Assembly: GCA_016794365.1 (NCBI GenBank)
Contig: JAEUKB010000018.1
Location: 1 to 59,949, forward strand
Reading direction: 5' to 3'
Source: Myxococcales bacterium
GTDB lineage: Bacteria > Myxococcota_A > Polyangia > Palsa-1104 > JAEUJZ01
DNA: 59,949 bases
The position numbers and the translations under genes were made by a program. Below are positions 1 to 8,099 of the stretch, one piece after another. Every line of letters starts with the position of its first letter. Positions within the stretch are counted from its first letter, which is position 1. The notes below the pieces were generated by a model. The model was not told where the DNA came from and made no database searches. It saw only the letters and a program-made list of their open reading frames with translations.

Positions 1-141
1 TTCCCAAACCCGTACATTTCGCGAGGGGCCCCGCTACCCTGCGAGACTTTTTTCCGTTCCGCAGGCGGCCCGAAAAAAAGCTCTCCGGTCGCCCCCACGC
101 TCTTTGCTCAAACTGTTGGTTTCGTAGTGGTCGCAGGTTAG
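1..141. repeat. Dispersed intergenic element, copy 1
   Basis: This stretch recurs at 55118-55253 at roughly 80% identity judged by eye, with matching order throughout (CCAAACCCG, GGGGCCCCGCTACCCTGCGA, GCTCTCCGGTCGCCCCC, TTTGCTCAAACTG). Its centre (about 49-82) is an imperfect hairpin with a T-run on the left arm and an A-run on the right arm around a GC-rich stem, the opposite polarity to a standard intrinsic terminator. It ends 6 bp before the stop codon of the leftward MFS gene. No reading frame is convincing. It may start outside the window. Function unknown. Confidence 0.75.
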
Positions 142-147
142 TCCGTT

Positions 148-1407
148 TTAGCCGCTCCGGCTGTCGCCCTGTTTGAAGGTGGGCTCTGCCAGGTAGCGGC
201 GAAATTTGGGCAGCAGAGCTGCGCAGCCAGCGACGGATGCAACGCCGATGATGCTGGATACGGTGATGGCGCGGCGGACTCCCATCATGCCTGCCAAGAT
301 GCCAAGCTGCGTGTTTCCTAGCATTGGTCCGCTTAGGTAGGAGATCATCTCGATGCCTGCCAGGCGTCCGCGCAGCTCGCTCGGGATGGTCTGATTCCAA
401 ATGGTGGATCGATAGACTCCGCTGATCATGTCGGCGTATCCGGCAGCCATCAGGAATGCCATCGCAACCGGAAAGGAATGCGAGGCACCAAAGCCAATCA
501 TCAGCGCGCTCCAGCTTCCGGCAGCCCAGATGACCATGATGCCGTGGCGACGGATGTTCTTGGTCCAGCCGCTGGTCAAAGAGCCCAGCAGCGCGCCAAT
601 CGCCATTCCGCTGTGCAGCCAGCCCAGGTAGCTTGCGCCTCCGTTTTGGGTCTTGGCAAACTCCTCTGCAACGGCTGGGAACAGCAGATTGGGCATCGAA
701 AACGTCATCGCTACGATGTCCACCACGTAGGTTCCGACCAGCTCTTGACGGCTCATGGCGTAACGGAATCCTTCAGAGATCGACTGAAGGGAAAAGCGCG
801 AGCTGGCTTTGGCGGAAGGAATATGATGCAGACAAGAGACTGCAATCATCGCTGCACAGAAGGTCAGTCCGTCGAGAAAGAAGGCGAGCGCTGGACCTTG
901 TTTGGCCAAGATCAGACCCGCCAGTGCAGGACCCGCAATCGCGCCCACGTTGTAACGGAATGAGCTGAGCACTCCGATCGCTGGCATGTCTTCACGCTTC
1001 ACCAGCAGCGGCGTCAGGGCTTCGATCGCGGGACGATGGACTCCGCTTAGGATTGCGGTCAGCGCAGAAGCCACGATCAGAATCGGTGCGGACAGCATTC
1101 CTTTCCATGCCAGCCCAGACAGAAGAAACACACACAGCGCCATGCCTCCTTCGCTTAGCAGCAGCAGCTTGCGACGGTTCACTGCGTCGGCCAGCGCGCC
1201 TCCGAACAGACCCCCAACCACCGAAGGAATGAGCTGAATCACACCCAGAAGTCCGAGCAGCTTGGGTGAGTGTGTGAGCTGATACAGCGTAAAGGGCAGC
1301 GCAACGTAGCTTAGCATCGAGCCAAGCAGCGAGATGAACTGACCAAAGTACAGGACTCGAAAGTCGCGATGATGTCGCAGCGGCTGAATATCAGGAAGGA
1401 TCGCCAT
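148..1407 (-). CDS. MFS transporter, EntS-like exporter family
   Basis: A 419-residue membrane protein of the major facilitator superfamily, likely an inner-membrane proton-coupled exporter. The N-terminus runs from a charged segment (RHHRDFRVLYFGQFIS) directly into the first membrane helix, and the loop GGALADAVNRRKLLLLSEGG between helices 2 and 3 matches the family's G-x-L-A-D-R-x-x-R-R signature. About 12 hydrophobic segments are visible, and a second ALxGSLxSG / SELRGRLAG half repeats the pattern. The layout resembles the enterobactin exporter EntS and drug exporters of the MFS_3 group. Substrate cannot be read from sequence. It is transcribed leftward, divergent from the cytochrome b-like gene; a dyad GTGA-N5-TCAC at 1417-1429 sits just upstream of its start. 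Length is normal for the family. Confidence 0.85.
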   Translation of the reverse strand: MAILPDIQPLRHHRDFRVLYFGQFISLLGSMLSYVALPFTLYQLTHSPKLLGLLGVIQLIPSVVGGLFGGALADAVNRRKLLLLSEGGMALCVFLLSGLAWKGMLSAPILIVASALTAILSGVHRPAIEALTPLLVKREDMPAIGVLSSFRYNVGAIAGPALAGLILAKQGPALAFFLDGLTFCAAMIAVSCLHHIPSAKASSRFSLQSISEGFRYAMSRQELVGTYVVDIVAMTFSMPNLLFPAVAEEFAKTQNGGASYLGWLHSGMAIGALLGSLTSGWTKNIRRHGIMVIWAAGSWSALMIGFGASHSFPVAMAFLMAAGYADMISGVYRSTIWNQTIPSELRGRLAGIEMISYLSGPMLGNTQLGILAGMMGVRRAITVSSIIGVASVAGCAALLPKFRRYLAEPTFKQGDSRSG

Positions 1408-1416
1408 GGCAGTTGC

Positions 1417-1430
1417 GTGATTGTGTCACA
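1417..1430. promoter_or_regulatory. Dyad GTGATTGTGTCAC with TGTCACA box
   Basis: In the divergent region between the MFS gene and the cytochrome b-like gene, a dyad GTGA-N5-TCAC lies 10 bp before the MFS start. Its right half, TGTCACA (1424-1430), equals the -35 sequence reported for ECF41 sigma factors, and an ECF41-like sigma gene lies in the rightward operon. No CGTC -10 box is present at 16 bp; the nearest candidate is GCGACG at 1451-1456. It could be an operator of a local regulator instead. Confidence 0.35.
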
Positions 1431-1566
1431 GCCGGGGTCTGCACATAAGTGCGACGATGTGAGCAGAGCAGATTGAGCGCAATGCTATCGTCGCTGAAAA
1501 AGAAAATGTTAGGAATCTGTAACCAAACGCAGGGCTCGTACGTGAAGTGTTTGGAGGTCGTACTAC

Positions 1567-2388
1567 ATGACAAGCCAAGCGCCATCTTCACCTGCTGCGG
1601 TTCCTGTTTCTGTGTCCGTTTCCGGGTCTGATTCTGGTTCTGTTTCTGGTTCCGATGCTGTCTCTGTGAATCGTACGGAGTCCGCGCATCCTGCCGATGC
1701 TTCCGTTCCTCGATTGATCAAGCTGGGTCACATCCAAGCGCTTTCCGGTGCGGTGTTTGCGCTGTTCTTGGTGCTGCATCTGGTCACCGCCATGTCGGGC
1801 GCACTGGGCATCGCGAGCTACGATCGCACGCTGATCACACTGCGCAGCGTGTATCGTCCATGCCTGTTTGTGGAAGTGACGATGATCGGACTTTCGGGTG
1901 TGATTCACCTGATCTGTGCGGTGATGCAGATGGTTCGTAGACGCAAAGTAATTGCATTACGCGGACCATTGTGGATGAAGCTGCACCGGCTGTCTGGCTA
2001 CTTTTTGATGACAGTGATCATCGGTCATGTCTTTGCAACGCGGATCGCTCCGACGCTGGCGACTGAACCTACGGCGACTCAGGCAGCGGACTTCGCGTTT
2101 CTGGCGTTTGCGACTTTGGCTGTGCCCGCGTTCTTTTGGCCGTACTATCTGCTGCTTGGGATCTGTGGTGCGCTACATCTGTCCATCGGTCTACATTTGG
2201 GTTCCCGCATGCTTGGACTGCGTACGCAAGGAAGTGGTGGTGCGCCCACGCGGCTGCGACTTGCGCTGACGTTTGGCGTTACAATGCTGGTCGCAATCGG
2301 AGTCCTTGGCATTCTGCTTCGCGCAAGTGACGCACCAAGAGATCGCTTTCCAGAGTATCAAGCGCTTACAAAGAGACTCCTTGGATGA
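1567..2388 (+). CDS. Cytochrome b-like four-helix membrane protein
   Basis: A 273-residue integral membrane protein resembling the membrane anchor of succinate dehydrogenase/fumarate reductase cytochrome b. The start is set by GGAGG at 1553-1557, nine bases before ATG. Residues about 13-35 are a low-complexity Ser/Val/Gly tract (repeated GSDSGSVSGSD). Four or five hydrophobic helices follow, with histidines in positions suited to haem ligation: VLHLVTA, GVIHLICAV, KLHRLSGYFLMTVIIGH and GALHLSIGLH. The last codons overlap the sigma factor start by ATGA (2385-2388), so the two are translationally coupled. No flavoprotein or iron-sulfur subunit gene is nearby, so it is probably not part of complex II. 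Inference: a redox-responsive or electron-transfer membrane partner linked to the sigma factor. Confidence 0.7.
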   Translation: MTSQAPSSPAAVPVSVSVSGSDSGSVSGSDAVSVNRTESAHPADASVPRLIKLGHIQALSGAVFALFLVLHLVTAMSGALGIASYDRTLITLRSVYRPCLFVEVTMIGLSGVIHLICAVMQMVRRRKVIALRGPLWMKLHRLSGYFLMTVIIGHVFATRIAPTLATEPTATQAADFAFLAFATLAVPAFFWPYYLLLGICGALHLSIGLHLGSRMLGLRTQGSGGAPTRLRLALTFGVTMLVAIGVLGILLRASDAPRDRFPEYQALTKRLLG

Positions 2389-3377
2389 AACAGAAGACGA
2401 CTCCCGCGCGCACATCGTCAGCCAGCCAGCCCAGCGAAAACGTACAGCCTCACTTGGATGCGGTACTCGGCCTGATGCTGGAAGCGGAGCGGCCATTTCT
2501 CCGTCGGATGGCCTATCGAATCACCGGCACCACTGCGGATGCAGACGATGTCGTTCAGGAGTCGTTTGCCAAGGTCTTGTCTGCGCCTCCCAAGCAGCTA
2601 GATAGTCCCCTTCGACCGTGGCTTCTGCGCGTGACCTGTAACCTGGCCATTGATGTGCTGCGCAAGCGGAAGCGCCGCAGCTATGTCGGTCCATGGCTGC
2701 CCAGTCCGTTTGCGGACAGTGTCCCAGAACAGGATTCCCCCGCTGCACGCTACGCAGCAAAGGAGTCGTTGACGTTTGCCTTTTTGCTGGCGCTGGAAGC
2801 GCTGACTCCGAAACAACGAGCGGTGCTGATCCTGCGTGATGTCTTGGATCTGGATGTACGCGAAACCGCTGTCTCTCTCGGGATGACAGAGACAAATGCA
2901 AAGGTATTGCATCTACGCGCGCGACAAAAGCTGGCCGGTTACGATGAAGCGCGGGTGGATACCTCAGCGCTTGCCCAGCAGCGGGTGCAGGATGCGCTCC
3001 ACAAGCTACTGCTTGCGATGGCCAGCGGACAGCCGGAACAGATCGCTGCGCTGCTGGCCGATGACGTGGTGATGCAAAGTGACGGCGGCGGAAAGTATCT
3101 GGCTGCGCGCAAGCCCGTGGTGGGCGCGCGTCTGGTCACGACGTTTCTGTGTAATGTGGCGCGCGGCTTTGCACCTGGACAGCTGGCGCTGGAATCACGC
3201 GAGCTATGTGGTCTGCCCGCGCTGTGCGTGCGGCTGCTGATTCCAAGGCCGGGCTTGGCTCCGCAGTCTGTGCTGGCGGTGACGCTCAACGCGCAAGGAA
3301 TGATCACCGCGATGTATCAAGTGCTACATGATGCCAAGCTGACAGATACATCAAACGGACACGGGCCGCTCGGGTAG
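2385..3377 (+). CDS. ECF sigma factor, ECF41/SigJ-like with SnoaL-type C-terminal domain
   Basis: A 330-residue extracytoplasmic-function sigma factor. Region 2 is seen at about 30-100 (PFLRRMAYRITGTTADADDVVQESFAKV, LRPWLLRVTCNLAIDVLRKRKRR), region 4 at about 140-185 (LEALTPKQRAVLILRDVLDLDVRETAVSLGMTETNAKVLHLRARQKL). A C-terminal SnoaL-like fold follows with the DGGGK motif. ECF41 factors carry WLPEP in the linker, DGGGK, and NPDKL near the end; here these read WLPSP, DGGGK and HDAKL, so two of three are degenerate. In ECF41 the C-terminal domain modulates activity in place of an anti-sigma factor. The usual genomic partner is a carboxymuconolactone decarboxylase, oxidoreductase or epimerase (COE); here it is the overlapping cytochrome b-like protein. 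Its 3' end overlaps the convergent DUF2293 gene by 27 bp. Confidence 0.88.
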   Translation: MKQKTTPARTSSASQPSENVQPHLDAVLGLMLEAERPFLRRMAYRITGTTADADDVVQESFAKVLSAPPKQLDSPLRPWLLRVTCNLAIDVLRKRKRRSYVGPWLPSPFADSVPEQDSPAARYAAKESLTFAFLLALEALTPKQRAVLILRDVLDLDVRETAVSLGMTETNAKVLHLRARQKLAGYDEARVDTSALAQQRVQDALHKLLLAMASGQPEQIAALLADDVVMQSDGGGKYLAARKPVVGARLVTTFLCNVARGFAPGQLALESRELCGLPALCVRLLIPRPGLAPQSVLAVTLNAQGMITAMYQVLHDAKLTDTSNGHGPLG

Positions 3378-4046
3378 AGAGAGCACGCGACAGAGTGGAC
3401 AGCTTTCGACAGTGTGCGGTAGCGACGTGCGATGATCTTGCAGCAGGAAGCGGGAATCCTCTGCGAGGCTGCGACGCACTTCTCTGCGCATTCCTTTGAC
3501 ACGCGGAATGTGTAGCTGATCGTACTGCGTTGTTTGATGTCGCAGCCACGCAATCACGGCTGCGCGGGCGCGATCTTCGATCGGAATCTGCTGGGTGCGT
3601 GCGACGGTTCCGCTGCCCACAGGGGTTGCATGCAAGGTGACGCGCAGCGCAAGCTCTTTGGCCAGCTCGTGATAGTGCGGAGCAAATGCCAGGTACTGAT
3701 AGACCGCGCTGGCAAAGTGCTGAACGTACTCTGTCTGGACGCGCTCCCTTCGATCGGAATCACTCTGTCGGCGCTTGGCATATGCGTCGGTGCTGCGCTC
3801 TGCTTCTAGGGCGGCGCGGGCGGCCTTGATGTGCGCAGCAGGAGCCCAGACTCCCAGCGAAAAGATCTTGCGACCTTTCTTTTCCTGAACCGTCCAAGAG
3901 GGCCCCGCTGCTTTGACTCGGCGCGTGAGCCCCGCATCACCGGGCGGAAGACACTCCCAACCGGCTGGCGGAGAGACTCTCTGTCCATCGGGCGTTAGGA
4001 ATACACCAGGCTGCGCAGTGGGAGACAGGACCAAGGATGTGGACAT
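3351..4046 (-). CDS. DUF2293-like protein
   Basis: A 231-residue soluble protein. The core at about 150-205 (RARAAVIAWLRHQTTQYDQL... REVRRSLAEDSRFLLQDHR) matches the pattern of DUF2293, whose function is unknown. The C-terminus contains a CPLC pair in HTVESCPLCRVL, which might bind a metal. The N-terminal 60 residues (PPAGWECLPPGDAGLTRRVKAAGPSWTVQEKKGRKIFSLGVWAP) look like a small separate domain. It is convergent with the sigma factor (27-bp overlap) and divergent from phaZ, so it is a single-gene unit. The family assignment is from memory of the motif and has not been searched. Confidence 0.65.
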   Translation of the reverse strand: MSTSLVLSPTAQPGVFLTPDGQRVSPPAGWECLPPGDAGLTRRVKAAGPSWTVQEKKGRKIFSLGVWAPAAHIKAARAALEAERSTDAYAKRRQSDSDRRERVQTEYVQHFASAVYQYLAFAPHYHELAKELALRVTLHATPVGSGTVARTQQIPIEDRARAAVIAWLRHQTTQYDQLHIPRVKGMRREVRRSLAEDSRFLLQDHRTSLPHTVESCPLCRVLSLPERPVSV

Positions 4047-4243
4047 CGTGGGAAACAGTCTCTGTTTGCGTCATCCCCTGTCAAGTTCCGTCCGTTCAGC
4101 GCAAAAGAAGGTCGGGCCGTAGAACAAGTGGTGCGGCGCAGCGACGAAGCGCGCGGCGATCGGGTGGTGCGGAAATCAGGCGGAATTCGACGGGATGCGC
4201 ACGGCAGTTGTCGTGGCCGAAAAAACATGTACAAGCTCGATCC

Positions 4244-5509
4244 ATGATGTATTCCGCGTTTGAGTTGCAAAAGACGCTGTTGAGTCCAGCCGTCAAGCTG
4301 GCGAGTGCGACCAGTCGCTTGCTGCTTCATCCGCGCAACCCGATAGCAAAGACCTATCTGGGACGCACCATCGCCGCGAATCATGAGCTGTTCGCTCGGA
4401 TTCATCGTCGCTATCCCAAGCCATCGTTTGGGATTGATGCGATCGAAGCAAACGGAGTGCAGGTTCCGATCCTGGAAGAGCTGGTGGTTGCCAGACCGTT
4501 CTGTTCGCTGCTCCGCTTGCGAAGGGAGGACTCTGTTTCGGCCCCTAAGCTGCTGATTGTAGCGCCGCTGTCGGGTCACTTTGCGACGCTGCTGCGCGAT
4601 ACGGTGCGGACCTCGCTGCACGACTTTGAGGTCTACATCACCGATTGGATCGATGCACGCTTGGTGCCGCTTTCAGAGGGTCCGTTTCACCTGGATGACT
4701 ACATCGACTACGTGAAGGACTTCCTTTCCTTTTTGGGTCCGGGGTCGCATGTGCTGGCGGTCTGTCAGCCGACGGTGCCGGTGCTGGCTGCGGTCGCACT
4801 CCTGGCAGAGCGTAATGATCCCTGTACGCCCAGCACGATGACGCTGATGGCCGGTCCGATCGATACGCGCCTTCATCCGAGCGAAGTGAATCGCTTTGCC
4901 AACAGCAAGTCGCTCGCCTGGTTTGAAAAGAACGTGATTCACACAGTGCCAGTGAATCAGCCTGGTTTCCGTCGCAGAGTCTACCCAGGATTTTTGCAGC
5001 ACATGGGCTTTGTGGCGATGAATCCGGATCGTCATCTCAAGGCGTATCGCGACTTCTACTTGGATGTGATTCGCAATAAGCACAAGGATGCGGAAGCCCA
5101 TCGCGCATTTTACGATGAGTACAACGCAGTCCTCGACATGGCTGCGGAATACTATCTGGACACGATCCGCGTGGTGTTTCAGGATCACCTGATGCCGCGT
5201 CGCATGATGACGGTGCGTGGTCATCTGGTGCGTCCAGAAGCGATTCATCAGACTGCACTGTTTACGGTGGAAGGTGCGCAAGATGACATCGTAGGAATTG
5301 GACAGACGCGCGCAGCACAGACGCTCTGCCGAGGCATTCCGGAATCGATGCGCAAGCACCTACTTGCTGAAAAAGTCGGTCACTACGGAGTCTTTAGCGG
5401 TCGTCGCTTTCGCGAACAGATCTATCCACAGATTCGCGACTTTATCCGACAGCATGGTCTACCGATAGCGCCAGCGGAGACAGCTCTGCCAGCGCTCTGC
5501 GACGACTGA
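4244..5509 (+). CDS. phaZ: Intracellular polyhydroxyalkanoate (PHB) depolymerase
   Basis: A 421-residue alpha/beta-hydrolase of the intracellular PHB depolymerase family, which mobilises carbon stored in PHB granules. The start is at the ATG pair 4244/4247 (MMYSAFELQ), which aligns with the family's N-terminus; the frame is open further upstream but that part is Arg-rich and unlike the family. The nucleophile elbow is VLAVCQPTVPVLAA, with Cys in the serine position, as in the Ralstonia enzyme. The acid is in TVEGAQDDI and the catalytic His in VGHYGVFSGRRFREQIYPQIRDF. No other PHA genes are in the window. The 3' end overlaps the leftward gene at 5442 by 68 bp tail to tail. Confidence 0.92.
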   Translation: MMYSAFELQKTLLSPAVKLASATSRLLLHPRNPIAKTYLGRTIAANHELFARIHRRYPKPSFGIDAIEANGVQVPILEELVVARPFCSLLRLRREDSVSAPKLLIVAPLSGHFATLLRDTVRTSLHDFEVYITDWIDARLVPLSEGPFHLDDYIDYVKDFLSFLGPGSHVLAVCQPTVPVLAAVALLAERNDPCTPSTMTLMAGPIDTRLHPSEVNRFANSKSLAWFEKNVIHTVPVNQPGFRRRVYPGFLQHMGFVAMNPDRHLKAYRDFYLDVIRNKHKDAEAHRAFYDEYNAVLDMAAEYYLDTIRVVFQDHLMPRRMMTVRGHLVRPEAIHQTALFTVEGAQDDIVGIGQTRAAQTLCRGIPESMRKHLLAEKVGHYGVFSGRRFREQIYPQIRDFIRQHGLPIAPAETALPALCDD

Positions 5510-6599
5510 TCAGGATGGCACGACCGACGAGCAGAATCGACAGAAAACCCAGGCTGATTCCCATCGACATCGCGGTGTAGTAGTAGGCGCGGCGGGCTTG
5601 GTTTAGCTCATCGGTCTTTTGCTGATGAAGCCAGCGCGGCTCGGCATCAAAAGAGAACCCCTGACACGCGGACAGGAGCTGTCTGTCCGCAAGCACTCGC
5701 TGCTGACAGATCATGTGATGCAGCTTGTCGCGGCCCGGAAGTCGCTGGGCATCATAGCGCTGTAGAATCGGCAGAAAGTCCGGCAAGTGTGCGCCATTCA
5801 TCGTCGCCAGATAGGGCAGGGCAGCGGTGACTTGTCCTTGCGCAAGCGCTTCCTTGGCCCAGTCCGGTTCACGCGCAGGCGGTAGCTGACAGACTTCATG
5901 CTGCGCGTTTGGCTGCTGCGCGCTTCGCAGACAGAGCGCCGCAAACAAGCTGTCGCGCTTGGGCTGTTTGGCGCGATCATAGGCCAGCAGAACCGGCGCA
6001 AGCTGCGAAGCATCCGTACCTTGAAGCAGCGACGGTGGAATCGGTGTGGTCAGGGGATGTTGCAGCAGTCCGTCCAGATAGCGCTGACGCAACGAGACGG
6101 AATCCTGTTCCTGGCGCTGAAGAGCAAACACCGCATCGACACAATCGACAAACACACCCGGCTCGTGACTTCCTTCCAAGATCAAGTCGTACAGAGACTG
6201 GACCCGAAGCTGACAAGTGACCCGAAAGACGTAGCGGCGCAGCGCAGTTCCTTCGGTCTGGGACCAGTTGAACAGACTCTGTAGTGCGTGTGCGATCTCT
6301 GGCTGCTGTCCGTTGGCGAGCGCTTGCCGACACTGCGGCTGCGCATAGGAAACCGTCTCTTGCGCGACCTCTTGCCACTGTCTGGTTCCGAAAAATGGCT
6401 GATGCCAGCGAAGCTGCGTAAGCAGAGTCTGACAGGTTTGCGGACTCTGTCTTTGGATTTCTTCCGTCGCGGATACCGGATGAACCTGCGCCTTGACATC
6501 CTGACTGATCAGACCAGAGAAGAGCAGCACTGAAGCAAGCAGCGCGCTCGATGGATGGAACGGAATGCGCTGCGATGTGACGTTCACTGTGTGCCTCAT
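5442..6599 (-). CDS. Exported protein of unknown function, C-terminal membrane anchor
   Basis: A 385-residue protein not matched to a family. The start at 6599 (MRHTVNV) is preferred because residues about 17-38 form a signal peptide (SALLASVLLFSGLISQDVKAQ) at a normal distance from it; an upstream in-frame ATG at 6683 would leave it buried. The mature part is Gln/Leu-rich and helical with eight or more scattered cysteines (QTCQTLL, QPQCRQAL, VTCQLRV, LCLRSA, VCQLPP, ICQQRV, SACQGF), which suggests disulfides outside the cytoplasm. A single membrane segment near the C-terminus (YYYTAMSMGISLGFLSILLVGRAIL) is followed by arginines. The gene follows the kinase cluster on the same strand, 245 bp downstream, and has a TGCAA-N5-TTGCA palindrome 80 bp upstream. 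Confidence 0.72.
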   Translation of the reverse strand: MRHTVNVTSQRIPFHPSSALLASVLLFSGLISQDVKAQVHPVSATEEIQRQSPQTCQTLLTQLRWHQPFFGTRQWQEVAQETVSYAQPQCRQALANGQQPEIAHALQSLFNWSQTEGTALRRYVFRVTCQLRVQSLYDLILEGSHEPGVFVDCVDAVFALQRQEQDSVSLRQRYLDGLLQHPLTTPIPPSLLQGTDASQLAPVLLAYDRAKQPKRDSLFAALCLRSAQQPNAQHEVCQLPPAREPDWAKEALAQGQVTAALPYLATMNGAHLPDFLPILQRYDAQRLPGRDKLHHMICQQRVLADRQLLSACQGFSFDAEPRWLHQQKTDELNQARRAYYYTAMSMGISLGFLSILLVGRAILISRRRALAELSPLALSVDHAVG

Positions 6600-6678
6600 G
6601 GTGTACCTCTGCGTGCGGACTTCGTTGCCAGAGGTCCATTTCAAGCGCAGTGCCAAGTCCAGCGCGGCAGCCCGATCA

Positions 6679-6693
6679 TGCAAAGGAATTGCA
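6679..6693. promoter_or_regulatory. Palindrome TGCAA-AGGAA-TTGCA
   Basis: Exact copy of TGCAA-N5-TTGCA, 80-94 bp upstream of the exported-protein start at 6599. The same motif lies 88-102 bp upstream of trxA (12926-12940). It is not followed by a T-run, so it reads better as an operator than a terminator. Confidence 0.45.
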
Positions 6694-6771
6694 CTTGTGA
6701 GCGACGGACAACGAATAATTTGCGATGCGATGAAGCGGTGCGAGAGAGCCGCGACTTGCTCTCACAACGGC

Positions 6772-6826
6772 TGTCCGAAAGGTGTCCGAAAGATGTCCGA
6801 AAGGTGTCCGAAAGGTGTCCGAAAGG
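6772..6826. repeat. Tandem repeat, 5 x 11 bp (TGTCCGAAAGG)
   Basis: Five consecutive 11-bp units: 6772-6782, 6783-6793 (ending AGA), 6794-6804, 6805-6815, 6816-6826. Four are identical. The array lies 17 bp beyond the stop codon of the leftward kinase gene, in its 3' flank. Arrays of similar period occur in the same relative position at 12398-12463 and 43922-43993. Confidence 0.93.
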
Positions 6827-6843
6827 AATGGATCGAGTCGTCG

Positions 6844-8079
6844 CTACTTCTTGTTCTTCTTCGACGGTCGCTTGCTCTCTGTTGGCTTGCTCACTTCTGA
6901 AACGGTGGGACATGCCGGACAAGGTGCGGGCTCTGCACACTTTTGCTGCGGACAGACTGGAGCAGCAGGCGGAGGCGGACAGCTCTTGGTCGCTCTGCCG
7001 GACAGAACACCGAGACACAGCGCGAGCACAATCGCTCCGGCCGCACCCCCGATCAGCATGCCCCGTTTGTCTGTGAGCAGCGCAGAACCGGACTGGAGCT
7101 TTCCTTTTTCGGCCCGAACCACCGTCGTGGGCGCAATCGCTGGGGATGCCGTGGTCGGAGCTTGCGGGCCGCCTTGGTATTCGTCTTTGGACAGCTCGCC
7201 ACTTTCCAGGAATCCGTTGATGGTCTGCTCGGCCTGTCGCATCTGCATGCGCTGTCCTGCGTCTTTGAGCAGCAGCGACATCACAAAGTCCGCGATCTTG
7301 GCAGACAGATTCGGTGCGCGCGGTCCCAGCGGCTGCGGAAGCTCGGTGCAGTGCGCACGCATCACCTTGCCCATGTCTCCCACAAAGGGAGGAACGCCCG
7401 CAAGGAGCTGATACAGCAGGACTCCCAGCGAATACACATCGGTTCTTCCGTCGATGGTATCGAGTCCCATACACTGCTCGGGAGACATATAGGTAGGCGT
7501 TCCCAGCGTCATTCCTGCTGTGGTTCGCCGCTCAGGAGAGTCGAGAAAGCGCGCCAGTCCGAAGTCGAGCAGCTTACAGCGCTCTCTCCCTTCCACATCG
7601 GGATCAGGAATCAGGAACACGTTTTCCGGCTTGAGATCTCGGTGAATCACACCGCGCTCATGCGCTTGCGCCATCGCGCCCGCAAGCTGTGATGCAAGCT
7701 GAAAGATCTTGCGCGGAGACAGCCGCTTTCCGTCGAGCTGATACTTGTCGATGCGCGCCTGAAGGGACTCTCCTTCCAGGTATTCCATCAGGATGTACAT
7801 CGTTCGATCGGGCAGCTCTCCCAAGTCGAAGATCTTGAGCACACCCGGATGGTTGATGAGGTTCACGGCGCGCGCTTCATCGACAAAGCGCTCAATGTAT
7901 TTCTGATGCTTGGGATCACTGGCCAGCGCAGGAGACAGAAGCTTGGCCGCAGCGCGGTGCCCAATGCTCTGCTGAACCACTTCATACACCACGCCAAAGC
8001 CACCCCGACCGATCTCGCGGGTTACTTTGTACTTCCCAACAAACGAATCAACCAGCGACGACTTATTCGGTGAATGCAT
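6844..8079 (-). CDS. Hanks-type Ser/Thr protein kinase with single membrane anchor
   Basis: A 411-residue receptor-type kinase. The catalytic domain has the glycine loop GRGGFG (24-29), Lys46 (AAAKLL), HRDLKPEN (146-153), DFG (172-174) and SPEQ, so it should be active. After a linker there is one membrane helix at about 345-365 (GGAAGAIVLALCLGVLSG) and a short outer tail rich in Pro and Cys (CPPPPAAPVCPQQ, CPACP) that ends in lysines. It is the last gene of a compact leftward cluster with the lipoprotein at 8100 (20-bp gap), the TPR protein and the second kinase. A likely role is envelope-linked signalling with these partners. An 11-bp tandem array lies directly downstream. Confidence 0.93.
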   Translation of the reverse strand: MHSPNKSSLVDSFVGKYKVTREIGRGGFGVVYEVVQQSIGHRAAAKLLSPALASDPKHQKYIERFVDEARAVNLINHPGVLKIFDLGELPDRTMYILMEYLEGESLQARIDKYQLDGKRLSPRKIFQLASQLAGAMAQAHERGVIHRDLKPENVFLIPDPDVEGRERCKLLDFGLARFLDSPERRTTAGMTLGTPTYMSPEQCMGLDTIDGRTDVYSLGVLLYQLLAGVPPFVGDMGKVMRAHCTELPQPLGPRAPNLSAKIADFVMSLLLKDAGQRMQMRQAEQTINGFLESGELSKDEYQGGPQAPTTASPAIAPTTVVRAEKGKLQSGSALLTDKRGMLIGGAAGAIVLALCLGVLSGRATKSCPPPPAAPVCPQQKCAEPAPCPACPTVSEVSKPTESKRPSKKNKK

Positions 8080-8099
8080 GGCGGTGGTTCTTGGGCTTT

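Noticed and set aside
1..141. Dispersed element read as an ordinary intrinsic terminator
   Set aside because: The T-run precedes and the A-run follows the GC stem on the plus strand and the same holds on the minus strand, so there is no T-run directly after the stem.
478..963. Plus-strand frames inside the MFS gene
   Set aside because: They are shadows of the leftward MFS transporter, which has a complete family-like sequence.
1424..1455. A complete ECF41 promoter upstream of the cytochrome b-like gene
   Set aside because: TGTCACA matches, but no CGTC is at 16 bp; the spacing to the nearest CGAC is about 21 bp.
4037..4243. Upstream extension of phaZ
   Set aside because: The extra 69 codons are Arg/Ser-rich and unlike the family; the ATG pair at 4244 starts the conserved sequence.
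6600..6683. Longer start for the exported protein at 6683
   Set aside because: It would bury the signal peptide behind 28 residues.
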